From Candidatus Fermentibacterota bacterium (GTDB taxonomy: Bacteria > Fermentibacterota > Fermentibacteria > Fermentibacterales > Fermentibacteraceae), in the NCBI GenBank assembly GCA_002748705.1, contig PDSZ01000023.1, positions 1-64,000 of the forward strand: a stretch of 64,000 nucleotides of DNA, given 5' to 3'. Positions 52,682 through 61,015 of this stretch are shown here, piece after piece (position 1 is the stretch's first letter; every line of letters starts with the position of its first letter). A program made the position numbers and the translations under genes. The notes under the pieces were generated by a model. That model saw only the letters and a list, made by a program, of their open reading frames with translations, did no database searches and was not told where the DNA came from.

Positions 52682-54250
52682 TCACTGGGAGTAACGGTTG
52701 ACCCTGTCTATTTTTTCTTCGCACAGACTGATGGCATTCCGTGCTGCGCTGACCATGTTCTGAGCCTGTCCGGATCTGTAGCCGGTAACCTGGTTCAGGT
52801 AAGTTATGGCACTGTTGAGTTCACTGATAGCAGATTCCCATGTGGGAACATTGGCAGGAACAAGCTCGCTCACTCTGGCCTTTGCGCTGCCGCTCTGGTA
52901 GTAGAAGGCGCCAACCATGTAGTTTGCAACAGGATCCCCGGGATAGGCGCTGTGCAGTCTGTTGAATACCGACTGCATGGAACCTCTCTGTCCGCTGTCT
53001 CTGTAAACAGTTGCCAGCATAAGATAAGCCTGCCTGCTGCCTGTTGAGGAGATGATACTCTCAAGCCTGTTCACAGCATCGGAGGTCCTGCCTGCCCAGG
53101 CCTCGTACTGGGCAACATAGAGCGCAAGTTCAGGATCGTTGTCTCTCTCTTCAAGAACAACGATGGCGTTATCAGCCGCTGCTGAGTAGTTGCCTGTTTC
53201 AGCATATGCCTTAGCCAGCGTAAGCCGCAGGTTTGTGTAGTCAGGGCGGGCATCAAGGATTGCTTCAAGATGCGGGATTGCCTGGTCGTAATCGTCAAGC
53301 TCAGCATAGAGAAGACCAAGAGCATACCTTGCCTGAAGGTTCTGAGGATTTGAGGCAAGGGCAGATTCAAAGCTCTGAACGGCCTCATCGGTCATGCCCA
53401 TTGCTGTGTAGGCGTTCGCCAGACCTGAGTATGCTGCTGTGTTGTCAGGGTCTGAAGCTATTGCCTGATCAAAGTAATCCTTTGCGGTCTCATACTGTTC
53501 TCGCTTCAGGGCCACTGTACCAAGGCCGCTGAGAGCAGAAGAATGCTCAGGCTCTATGGCAAGCATGGCGCTGTATACAGACTCTGCCCTGTCCAGAGAG
53601 TCAACATCTGATTTTGTATAGATTGCAGCCAGTTCACCCATTGCCTCCATGTGCTCAGGATCAACTTCAAGAACCTGAAGATAGGAGGTAATGGCGCTGG
53701 GCCAGTTGCTGTTTGAACGATGGTAACGGGCCATGTTCAGAGATTCTTCAGCTCTGGCACCCACATGACTGTTTATCTCCGCAGCAATTGTTTCCGCAAG
53801 ATCTCTCACAGGGTCAGTGTTCTTCTGTACCATTGCAGGAGCAGGAGAGATGGTGTTTCCGCTGGATACCACAACAACATTCCAGAGAACCTGATACTGG
53901 TCTCCTCCGGCAGGATTAACAAATCCAAAAATCATAAGATCAGCGTCTATTCCGGCACCTGCTTCAGTGATCATCTCAGGAGGAATACCGTACTGAAACT
54001 GATCAGGATCAAACCCGATGCTCTCAAAAGCATTTTCAAGGTCATCTTTTTCAATAAGGGAGAAATCCGGGCTGGATTCTATCTCGTCAGCGAGGAAATC
54101 GTTGAGCTTGTCACTTATCCATCTGGAGTTGTCATCACTGTAACCAAACTGAATAAGACCGACAGACGCTCCGTCCTGACCGTTACCTGCCACTGCAGTG
54201 GAACAGGCAGCAAGAAGCAGTACAGAAAGAATCATCACTATTTTCTTCAT
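52682..54250 (-). CDS. TPR lipoprotein with a CsgG/LpoB-like start
   Basis: The 522-residue protein has a lipobox (LLAAC, Cys16). The next about 140 residues (ASVGLIQFGYSDDNSRWISD, DLMIFGFVNP) resemble the FlgO/CsgG/LpoB-type domain. Tetratricopeptide repeats follow to about residue 400 (YETAKDYFDQAIASDPDNTA and similar units), then a tail. It is probably an outer-membrane lipoprotein acting as an assembly scaffold; the exact role is unknown. Confidence 0.65.
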   Translation of the reverse strand: MKKIVMILSVLLLAACSTAVAGNGQDGASVGLIQFGYSDDNSRWISDKLNDFLADEIESSPDFSLIEKDDLENAFESIGFDPDQFQYGIPPEMITEAGAGIDADLMIFGFVNPAGGDQYQVLWNVVVVSSGNTISPAPAMVQKNTDPVRDLAETIAAEINSHVGARAEESLNMARYHRSNSNWPSAITSYLQVLEVDPEHMEAMGELAAIYTKSDVDSLDRAESVYSAMLAIEPEHSSALSGLGTVALKREQYETAKDYFDQAIASDPDNTAAYSGLANAYTAMGMTDEAVQSFESALASNPQNLQARYALGLLYAELDDYDQAIPHLEAILDARPDYTNLRLTLAKAYAETGNYSAAADNAIVVLEERDNDPELALYVAQYEAWAGRTSDAVNRLESIISSTGSRQAYLMLATVYRDSGQRGSMQSVFNRLHSAYPGDPVANYMVGAFYYQSGSAKARVSELVPANVPTWESAISELNSAITYLNQVTGYRSGQAQNMVSAARNAISLCEEKIDRVNRYSQ

Positions 54251-54282
54251 TTAATCTCCTCTCAGGAAACACACATTGTCTG

Positions 54283-54891
54283 TTATAATGGCCTGTGAAT
54301 ATGTTCAGGCAAGCCGGCTTCTGCAAGCCGGACAAGGTTTCTGCAGGAGGTACCGTTCCTCCTGTAACTGAACAGCTCTTCTGTTTCCATGGTGCACCTG
54401 CTGTCTGAAACCACTTTAAACCTGTCACCGACCAAATGACGAGCCCTTCTGATTGCACTTGCGCGGAGATCAACTCTGCCTGGAGGAAAAGCTGAAAGAC
54501 CTGCAGGGTCTGTTCGCGCAACCTGCTCCCTTACATCTTCTTCAACTTCATAGCATTCACCGCAGATGCACGGGCCGAGAACAAGATAGCGAAGGGGCTC
54601 ATCAACCATGCCCAGCATGTTCTCAACTATTCCTGAAGCCAGTCCGCGCCACCCTGCGTGACATGCTCCTGTGAATGAATCCCATACTGCAAATACAGGA
54701 AGACAGTCTGCAACTTTCAGAGCCGGTGACGCACCATTCCCGGAAAGTATCATTCCATCGGCCTCCTGGCCTGATGAGGGATTCAGCAGGACCCTTGCGC
54801 TGTGAATCTGAGTAAGGCACACAGAACCTGAACAGCTGCCTCCCGGTGTAACTGTCATTTCCAGACCTGTGCTGCCTATTTTCATAGTCAT
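54283..54891 (-). CDS. pgeF: YfiH/PgeF family purine nucleoside or polyphenol oxidase-like protein
   Basis: The 202 residues contain the family residues CLPVFAVWD, CHAGWRGLASGIVENML and GPCICGECYEVEEDV, with Cys and His metal ligands. YfiH proteins have been linked to purine nucleoside processing and to peptidoglycan precursor proofreading. The length is shorter than the usual 240-270 residues, with the N terminus trimmed. It overlaps the helicase gene stop as ATGA. Confidence 0.85.
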   Translation of the reverse strand: MTMKIGSTGLEMTVTPGGSCSGSVCLTQIHSARVLLNPSSGQEADGMILSGNGASPALKVADCLPVFAVWDSFTGACHAGWRGLASGIVENMLGMVDEPLRYLVLGPCICGECYEVEEDVREQVARTDPAGLSAFPPGRVDLRASAIRRARHLVGDRFKVVSDSRCTMETEELFSYRRNGTSCRNLVRLAEAGLPEHIHRPL

Positions 54892-56711
54892 TTCCCTTCG
54901 CAGGTGATACCTTCTTTCTTCAGCTGATGTTCCCTGAGAAAAGCTGAAGCTCCTTCAAATGTTGTAAGTTTGAAGGGCGAGAGGGATCTGACAAGCATTT
55001 TTCCGTAACCTGACGCGATCAGTCGCCGGTCAAGAATGTAAACAGCTCCCCAGTCTCTGTCTGACCGGATAAGCCTGCCGGTTCCCTGCTTGAGCCTGGT
55101 GGCTGCTTCAGGAATCATCACAGATGAAAAACTGCTCATCCCCTGCTCTTCATAGAGATTCATTCTGGCTTTAACCGGAGGATTTCCAGGGCTTGGAAAA
55201 GGTATTCTGTCTATTATCAGCGCATTGAGAAGCTCACCTGGAAGATCTACCCCCTCCCAGAAACTGGAGGTTCCCAGAATAACAGCAGCAGGATTGTTCC
55301 TGAACCGCTCAAGTATCTCTGATCGGTCCATTTGCCCCTGCACCAGAAGTTCTATACCTTCCAGAGGCTCTTCAGCTGCAAGTTCAGAACAGAGCTTCAT
55401 GTTCCTGTAACTGGTAAAAAGTACCATTGTTCTTCCGCCGAGTATTTCCGCAGCCTCAGACGCTGTCTTCCAGGCCAGTGCAGCAACAGCTTCGTGATCG
55501 TTGTGATCAGTACCTTCTCTGTCCGCCAGTGCAAGCACCGCCTGTTCAGAATAATCAAAAGGACTGTGAAAAACCCTCCTGTCTGCCTCTTCCGGAACAC
55601 CAAGAAGAGCGTCCCAGTATTTGAAAGAGCCTCCCACAGAAAGGGTGGCGCTTGTGAGAAGAACCGCAGGAAAACTTGTATACAGCCGTTCCGCAAGAAG
55701 AGGCCCTGGATTAACCGGAACACAGCTCAGAAAAGGAGACCTCCCTGATTTTCTTATAAAAGAACACCAGTTATCGCCTGTTGTACATATCATGTCAAGC
55801 ATGGTTCTCTCAAGACCGGAAAGAATAGTTGCAGCGCCTGCCAGCTCCTCGTGGCAGCTCATCTCCTGTTTAAGTTCGCCTGCATTGTCTGCTGCTCTCT
55901 GAAGAAGAGGTTCTGTAACTTGAATATCAACCTCTCCATCACTGTTGCCTGAATCGGTTATCTCCTTCACCAGTGCCGACAGTTCACCTGTCTTTGCCAG
56001 CAGTTCAGCCTTTCTTTCATGGGCCAGACCGGTAAGAGCAATCTCATCTATGACGCCGTTAACCATAGGTTCCCCCAGGAAGAGCCCCAATGTGGAAGAA
56101 GCTGCCCCATGAAGAGAATGAGCCTCATCCACAACAAGAAGCCAGGACTCTGGAATAAGGTCTCCGGAATCAAGTCCGCAGAGAAGAAGATGATGGTTCA
56201 CAACAAGAACTGAAGCCTTTCTTGCCTTGTTCCTTGCCTTGTAGTAATGGCAGTCTGTAAACCTGTGGCAGCGGGACCTGAGGCAGTCCATGGAATCTCC
56301 TGCAAGCTCTGCAGGGGGTCTGTTATTCATGCCCTCTTCATACACTGCTCCTGAAATATCAGCCTTTCTCAGGCAGAGATAGTTACAACGCCCTTTAAGC
56401 ACCGCTACAGAGACCTGTAAACCCAGTATTTTCTCAACTGCAGGAATGTCTTTTCTTACAAGCTGATCCTGCAGAGTAATTGTAGCTGTGGAAATAACCG
56501 CCGACTGACCTGATAGAAGCGCAGGAACAAGATAAGCGAAGCTCTTGCCTACACCTGTTCCTGCTTCAAACACAGCTGTACCGCCGAACTCCACCAGGTC
56601 AGAAACAGCCTCAGCCATCTCCTTCTGGGGAACCCTTACTCTGTAGCTGCTCTCATTGCCTGTAAACAAAGGCCCTGTAAAAGTCTCTGAGACTTTGTAT
56701 CTGAGGTTCAA
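54888..56711 (-). CDS. DinG/Rad3-type ATP-dependent helicase
   Basis: The 607-residue SF2 helicase carries Walker A GTGVGKSFAYLVPAL and the DEAH box in VVDEAHSLHG. GTSSFWEGVDLPGE and QGTGRLIRSDRDWG follow as motifs V and VI. Four cysteines (CNYLC and CLRSRCHRFTDC) fit the iron-sulfur cluster between motifs I and II. It is probably involved in R-loop or damage repair. The start is coupled to recJ, with a 4-bp overlap. Confidence 0.9.
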   Translation of the reverse strand: MNLRYKVSETFTGPLFTGNESSYRVRVPQKEMAEAVSDLVEFGGTAVFEAGTGVGKSFAYLVPALLSGQSAVISTATITLQDQLVRKDIPAVEKILGLQVSVAVLKGRCNYLCLRKADISGAVYEEGMNNRPPAELAGDSMDCLRSRCHRFTDCHYYKARNKARKASVLVVNHHLLLCGLDSGDLIPESWLLVVDEAHSLHGAASSTLGLFLGEPMVNGVIDEIALTGLAHERKAELLAKTGELSALVKEITDSGNSDGEVDIQVTEPLLQRAADNAGELKQEMSCHEELAGAATILSGLERTMLDMICTTGDNWCSFIRKSGRSPFLSCVPVNPGPLLAERLYTSFPAVLLTSATLSVGGSFKYWDALLGVPEEADRRVFHSPFDYSEQAVLALADREGTDHNDHEAVAALAWKTASEAAEILGGRTMVLFTSYRNMKLCSELAAEEPLEGIELLVQGQMDRSEILERFRNNPAAVILGTSSFWEGVDLPGELLNALIIDRIPFPSPGNPPVKARMNLYEEQGMSSFSSVMIPEAATRLKQGTGRLIRSDRDWGAVYILDRRLIASGYGKMLVRSLSPFKLTTFEGASAFLREHQLKKEGITCEGK

Positions 56712-58381
56712 TTTATTCTTACCGCCGCAGGCTTTATATCCTGAATGACCAGCTGCACATTGCCATTACCCCGCCACTTATCCGGCTTGAGCTGAAAGGC
56801 TATGTCAAGAGGTCTTTCCAGCTCGGCGGTTCTGTTCCCCATATCGAATCCGATAGCCCGAAGAACAATACCGTTTTTCTGAAAGGTCATCTGCAGGTGC
56901 CTACCTTCCTTTCCAACAACCCTCCAGGAAGATGGGTACATGTTACGGGACATCCATACAGGCTCAGGGTTCCCCTGTCCGAAAGGCCCGACCTTTTCAA
57001 GGGCTTCAAGTACTCTGAAATCGCACTGTACCGGATTAAGACCTCCGTCTATGTAGAGAACCGGTTTTCCCGGCTCCACAAAGGTTTTTGAAGCTTCTTC
57101 TGCAACAAACTCTGCAAACTGACTGTATTTGTCCTTATGTACCGTGATCCCTGCAGCCATGGAATGACCTCCGAACCGTTCAAGGAGGCCGGCTTTGTAT
57201 GCTGAAGCAAGTACAGAATGCACAGGTTTTCCTGTAATTCCTCTGGCGCTTCCCCTTCCTGTTTCACCATCCCAGGAGACAAGAACCACAGGCCTGTTCA
57301 GCCTGGATGCCAGCTTTGAAGCGGATATACCCAGAACTCCAGGGTGCCAGCTGGAGGAAGCGGCAACTGCAACAGGAGAATCGGAGTTTTCCAGTTCCTT
57401 CAGAGCTTCTGTGAAAACTGAACTGTCAAGTAACCGTCTCTTTGCATTGGTTCTGTCAAGTTCTGAAGCAAGCTCCTCTGCCAGACGGGAATCAGAAGCA
57501 AGAAGAAGACTGAGGGCTGAGTCTGCGTGGGAGATTCTTCCGGCAGAGTTGATTCTGGGGCCAAGGTCGAAGCCCAGGTCAACAGCAGATAATGTTTCAG
57601 GCTGAATTCCGGCTTTTCTCAGAAGAGCGCAGATTCCCGGAGAAGGTGATCTCCTCATTCGATAAAGGCCTTCTTTAACCAGAAGTCTGTTATCTCCTTT
57701 GAGTTCCACCATATCGCATATGGTACCTATGGCAACCAGATCCGGATGCATCACTTCAGGCAGTTCACCTGAAAAAAGCCCTCTCAAAACAGTGTGTATT
57801 ACTCCTGCGCCTGAAAGATGTCTCCAGGGCTGACCGCTATCCTCTGTGATTTCAGGATTCACTATCACATCAGCTGCAGGAAGTTCTGTACCTGGAACAT
57901 GGTGATCGGTTACTATAACAGATATGCCTGACTTCTTAAGCCTGGCTATTGGCTCAATAGAGGTGATTCCGCAGTCAACAGTGACCACCAGCTGCACCTT
58001 ACTGCGAATGCACCGCTTTACCCCTGCAGCACCAAGGCCGTAACCCTCGCTGAATCTGCATGGAATATGCGATTCAACCTCTGCCCCCAGGTGTCTGAGT
58101 ACCCTTACCGCAGTTGCAGTCGCTGTAACTCCGTCTGCATCAAAATCGCCGTATACAAGAATTTTACCGCAGGAGGCAATGGTTCTGGAAATAAGTGAGG
58201 CAGCCTCTTCCGCCCCTGGGAGCTCTCTCCAGTTGGAAATCATGGAATAATCGCTGTCAAGAACTTCCGGACCTATACCCCTTCGTTCCATCAGCGCCCT
58301 TACCGGCTCAGGAAGCCCTTTGCCGGTTTTCCACATGGCAGGGTTTGATGCTTCCGGTCTTGGCAGCCATCTGTATTTCAA
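56708..58381 (-). CDS. recJ: Single-stranded-DNA-specific exonuclease RecJ
   Basis: RecJ is a 5'-3' exonuclease of recombination and mismatch repair. The 557 residues have the DHH motifs VYGDFDADGVTAT, VDCGITS, VTDHHVPG and the DHHA1 motif GGHSMAAGIT with an OB-like C terminus. The TTG start has AGGAAG six bases upstream and lies just 21 bases after the rnpB 3' end. It overlaps the helicase gene by 4 bp. Confidence 0.95.
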   Translation of the reverse strand: MKYRWLPRPEASNPAMWKTGKGLPEPVRALMERRGIGPEVLDSDYSMISNWRELPGAEEAASLISRTIASCGKILVYGDFDADGVTATATAVRVLRHLGAEVESHIPCRFSEGYGLGAAGVKRCIRSKVQLVVTVDCGITSIEPIARLKKSGISVIVTDHHVPGTELPAADVIVNPEITEDSGQPWRHLSGAGVIHTVLRGLFSGELPEVMHPDLVAIGTICDMVELKGDNRLLVKEGLYRMRRSPSPGICALLRKAGIQPETLSAVDLGFDLGPRINSAGRISHADSALSLLLASDSRLAEELASELDRTNAKRRLLDSSVFTEALKELENSDSPVAVAASSSWHPGVLGISASKLASRLNRPVVLVSWDGETGRGSARGITGKPVHSVLASAYKAGLLERFGGHSMAAGITVHKDKYSQFAEFVAEEASKTFVEPGKPVLYIDGGLNPVQCDFRVLEALEKVGPFGQGNPEPVWMSRNMYPSSWRVVGKEGRHLQMTFQKNGIVLRAIGFDMGNRTAELERPLDIAFQLKPDKWRGNGNVQLVIQDIKPAAVRIN

Positions 58382-58402
58382 TGCGCACTTCCTGTCAATC
58401 GG

Positions 58403-58723
58403 GATCCGGTCGGGCTGTAAGCCGGGTTCTGTATTGCTTTCGCAACGGCGGCCATCCGTCTGAGATGCCCGTTACCGGACACCTTAAGCGGCCAACCCGA
58501 AGAACAGAGGGAACGGGCAGCTCCCCAGCCAGAGGCTGTTCTTCCTATTAGGCCTTGCACCGGACGGGGTTTGCCTCTTTTCACCCTTGCGCCTGAGGCG
58601 CAGGTATCGTTTCTGCGGCACTGTCCCTGCATTGCTGCACCAGGGATTTCCCCTGCGTCCTGCCCTGCGGAGCCCGGACTTTCCTCTCGGCATAAGCCAA
58701 GCGACCGCCTGCCCGGCCGGATC
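58403..58723 (-). ncRNA. rnpB: RNase P RNA
   Basis: The catalytic RNA of RNase P processes tRNA 5' ends. The minus strand shows the universal block GAGGAAAGUCCGGGCUCC near 58686-58669 and the 3' element ACAGAACCCGGCUUAC near 58433-58418. GGUGCAAGGCCUAAUAGG lies between. The ends GATCCGG (58723-58717) and CCGGATC (58409-58403) pair as the P1 helix. The RNA is about 320 nt, within the bacterial range. It lies between the zinc-ribbon gene and recJ. Confidence 0.93.
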
Positions 58724-58729
58724 AATCAG

Positions 58730-59446
58730 TTACTGCAGGGAGCTGTCATCAGTCCATACAACAAAGCTGCCGCAGATAGGGCAGGCAAATGTTATGCCGC
58801 CTTTTATCTCACCTGCGCTCTGGGCAGGGATCTTGGTAAGACAGCTGCCGCACGCTCCGTTTCTTATCCCTGTAACAGCTTCCCTGTGGCCAGTTGCCCT
58901 GGCCTTCTCATATCTCTTCAAATACCTCGGATCCACTTTCTCAGAGGCTTCCGCCCTGAGCTTTTTCAGCTCTTCAAACTCAGATTCCATTTCAGCCAGT
59001 TTCTCTCTGAGCTTCTGCTCTCTGGCCTCCGACCTGCTGACAGCCCTGTCCCGTTCCTTCCTTGCCTTATCCATCTCCTCTGAAGCCTTATCTTCTTCGT
59101 ACATAGCCTCAATAATACGGCTGTCAATCTGGTCAATCATTTTTTCACAATGAGCAATCTGTTTCAGCATGGCAGAGTATTCTTCATTGGATTTCAACTC
59201 AAGGAGCCTGCTCTTGCAGTTGGCAATTCGGGACTTCTGGCCGGCTCTCTCTGAAGCAAGGTCCTTCTGTTCCCTGCGAACCCCCTCCAGCTTATCCTCG
59301 AAGACCTGAAACTTCTCAGTATGCGCCAGCGTATCCTTCCTGTGGATCTCTATTTCACCTGGAATTGAGTCGATATCAGACCTGAGTCTGTCGATCTTCC
59401 TGTCGATATCCTGAAGGTCCAGAAGCTTTGCTATGAATTCTTCCAC
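58730..59446 (-). CDS. Coiled-coil protein with a C4 zinc ribbon (DUF164-type)
   Basis: The 238 residues are mainly a long coiled coil (about 10-180), followed by a zinc ribbon with CGSCLTKIPAQ and ACPICGSFVVW. This is the zf-RING_7/DUF164 family, a conserved but unresolved protein often found near rnpB. Its stop lies 7 bp upstream of the rnpB 5' end in transcription order. Confidence 0.85.
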   Translation of the reverse strand: MEEFIAKLLDLQDIDRKIDRLRSDIDSIPGEIEIHRKDTLAHTEKFQVFEDKLEGVRREQKDLASERAGQKSRIANCKSRLLELKSNEEYSAMLKQIAHCEKMIDQIDSRIIEAMYEEDKASEEMDKARKERDRAVSRSEAREQKLREKLAEMESEFEELKKLRAEASEKVDPRYLKRYEKARATGHREAVTGIRNGACGSCLTKIPAQSAGEIKGGITFACPICGSFVVWTDDSSLQ

Positions 59447-59466
59447 GGCACACCTTTCCGTTCCTT

Positions 59467-59493
59467 AAAAAAAAAGGACACCTGATGGTGTCC
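59467..59493 (-). terminator. Rho-independent terminator after tRNA-Val
   Basis: On the minus strand GGACACC-ATCA-GGTGTCC forms a seven-base stem followed by a run of nine T. It lies 3 bases after the tRNA-Val CCA end and before the zinc-ribbon gene, so it ends the tRNA transcript and separates it from the rnpB-recJ block. Confidence 0.9.
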
Positions 59494-59495
59494 GA

Positions 59496-59571
59496 TGGTG
59501 GGCGGGACAGGGCTTGAACCTGCGACCCCAAACGTGTGAAGCTTGTGCTCTACCAACTGAGCTACCCGCCC
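59496..59571 (-). tRNA. tRNA-Val (CAC)
   Basis: The minus strand folds as a cloverleaf: GGGCGGG pairs with CCCGCCC, D arm GCTC-GAGC, anticodon stem CAAGC-GTTTG with loop TTCACAC and T loop TTCAAGC. The anticodon is CAC. CCA is encoded. The next gene downstream is its terminator. Confidence 0.93.
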
Positions 59572-59587
59572 TTCATGCAATAATGGT

Positions 59588-59664
59588 TGGTGGGCCCACC
59601 TGGACTCGAACCAGGGACCGACCGGTTATGAGCCGGTGGCTCTAGCCAACTGAGCTATGGGCCC
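59588..59664 (-). tRNA. tRNA with CAT anticodon, probably Ile2
   Basis: The minus strand gives GGGCCCA/TGGGCCC for the acceptor stem, with discriminator A and encoded CCA. The anticodon stem ACCGG-CCGGT closes the loop CTCATAA. The CAT anticodon serves Met or, once modified to lysidine, Ile. C4-G69 and C5-G68 pairs are present, as preferred by TilS, so Ile2 is favoured over elongator Met. Initiator Met is excluded by the paired acceptor end. Confidence 0.85.
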
Positions 59665-59745
59665 TTTGAACGCCGAATTTACCTGAAAACAGCCTGTTTG
59701 TCAAGGTTGCAGAGAACCACTGCATCAATTACATTCAGAGGCTGT

Positions 59746-59831
59746 GCCGGAGTGGCGAAATGGCAGACGCGACGGACTCAAAATCCGTTGCCCCAAGGGG
59801 CGTGAGGGTTCAAATCCCTCCTCCGGTACCA
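59746..59831 (+). tRNA. tRNA-Leu (CAA)
   Basis: The plus strand holds an 86-nt class II tRNA. The acceptor stem is GCCGGAG/CTCCGGT (one G-U pair), the anticodon stem ACGGA/TCCGT encloses CTCAAAA (CAA), and a long variable arm TGCCCCAAGGGGCGT and the T loop TTCAAAT follow. CCA is encoded. It is transcribed opposite to the other two tRNAs. Confidence 0.93.
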
Positions 59832-59872
59832 CAGTCCAGTTATGCTGTTGAACAACCTGAACTGTTCCAGTC

Positions 59873-61015
59873 TCAGCCTGTGACTTCGGAAACCGCTGAA
59901 GCAAGGAGGTTGATGCTCAGCGGCGGAGGTATATTCACCACCTTGAGTTCACCTTCATAGGAAAGCTTATTTTCCGAAACAAGAATCAGCCCTATGCCGG
60001 AGTTCTCTATTTCAACAGCCAGGTCGGTTATATCCGGATCATCGGTACAGTCCTCGCTGACAACGAAGTAGAAGCGGCCTGGATTCTCTTCAAGCATTAT
60101 CACAGCACTTGAAGGTTTATCAACCTCGATTATCTGGAATCCTATCATCTGAAGCATATCTGCTCCGGATCTTTCACCATCCGAACCTGTGATATACAGC
60201 ACCACACGGCGAACACCGGAACTCAGCTTGCTCTTTCTGGTTCTCAGAGCTTTTCGTTCTTCCGATTCAGCAGGAAATGTCATAAGCACCTCACCGCAGG
60301 TATCGGCATAAAGTTTTATGGGGCACACATCATTGAGTTCCAGTTTCTTTTCTCCACCTTTACCGGAGAGAATTATGGCGTTTTCCACAAGCTTGGCTGC
60401 GTTCACAGGGGAAAGAATATCTGCCACAGATGCTCCCCTGCTCAGGTCACCTTTCTGAAACTCAGGAGGGAGGGTACCTGCTGTTTCCTTTATTACAAGA
60501 TCCCTTGAGAGAGAACCACCGGATATCTCTGAAAGAATGAAGGGCACTCCGGACTCGGAGAGAACTCTCTTGAAAAGATTAAATCCTTCTTCAGCTGCTC
60601 TTCTCCCTCCCAGTAGAGTTGAGTCGTTAAGAATGAGTATTTCAGCCTTGCTGCCGTTTATTCTTATGTGCCTCTTAAAAACAAGCACAGGTATTCTGGC
60701 CCCTGAGGAGTCAGTTATGTGGCCTGCAGCAGGCTGCCCTGGAGCAGTCATGCTCGATTGCTCCTCTGCTGAAAGGCCTATACCTGCTTCTGCTAATGTA
60801 CTGCCTATAATGGAAGACCTTTGAACCCCGAACAGATCCAGGGCATAGTCGTTCACCTCAAGAATCGAACCTTCCTCTATATCCCTTAGTAAAAGGCCGC
60901 AGGGCAGATTTCTGAGAATAGCATTCTGCCCCTCGGCATCAGAACAAAACGCTAAAAGCTGCGGTTCATCAGCTGTTCTGAGCTTGGCGAGGATATCTCT
61001 TGCAGTTTCGCTCAT
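59873..61015 (-). CDS. PAS-domain protein with a receiver-like C terminus
   Basis: The 380 residues start with a PAS-like sensor (about 28-125: NAILRNLPCGLLLRDIEEGS, EVNDYALDLFG). A middle region of uncertain fold follows, and the C-terminal 110 residues resemble a receiver domain (RRVVLYITGSDGERSGADML, GFQIIEVDKPSSAVIML). The usual phosphoacceptor Asp region is not conserved, so it is probably a pseudo-receiver. There is no kinase domain. It overlaps the GGDDF-HEAT gene by 4 bp and may act with it. Confidence 0.65.
   Translation of the reverse strand: MSETARDILAKLRTADEPQLLAFCSDAEGQNAILRNLPCGLLLRDIEEGSILEVNDYALDLFGVQRSSIIGSTLAEAGIGLSAEEQSSMTAPGQPAAGHITDSSGARIPVLVFKRHIRINGSKAEILILNDSTLLGGRRAAEEGFNLFKRVLSESGVPFILSEISGGSLSRDLVIKETAGTLPPEFQKGDLSRGASVADILSPVNAAKLVENAIILSGKGGEKKLELNDVCPIKLYADTCGEVLMTFPAESEERKALRTRKSKLSSGVRRVVLYITGSDGERSGADMLQMIGFQIIEVDKPSSAVIMLEENPGRFYFVVSEDCTDDPDITDLAVEIENSGIGLILVSENKLSYEGELKVVNIPPPLSINLLASAVSEVTG

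Noticed and set aside
59760..59960. A plus-strand frame beginning inside tRNA-Leu
   Set aside because: It uses tRNA sequence and runs antisense into the PAS gene.
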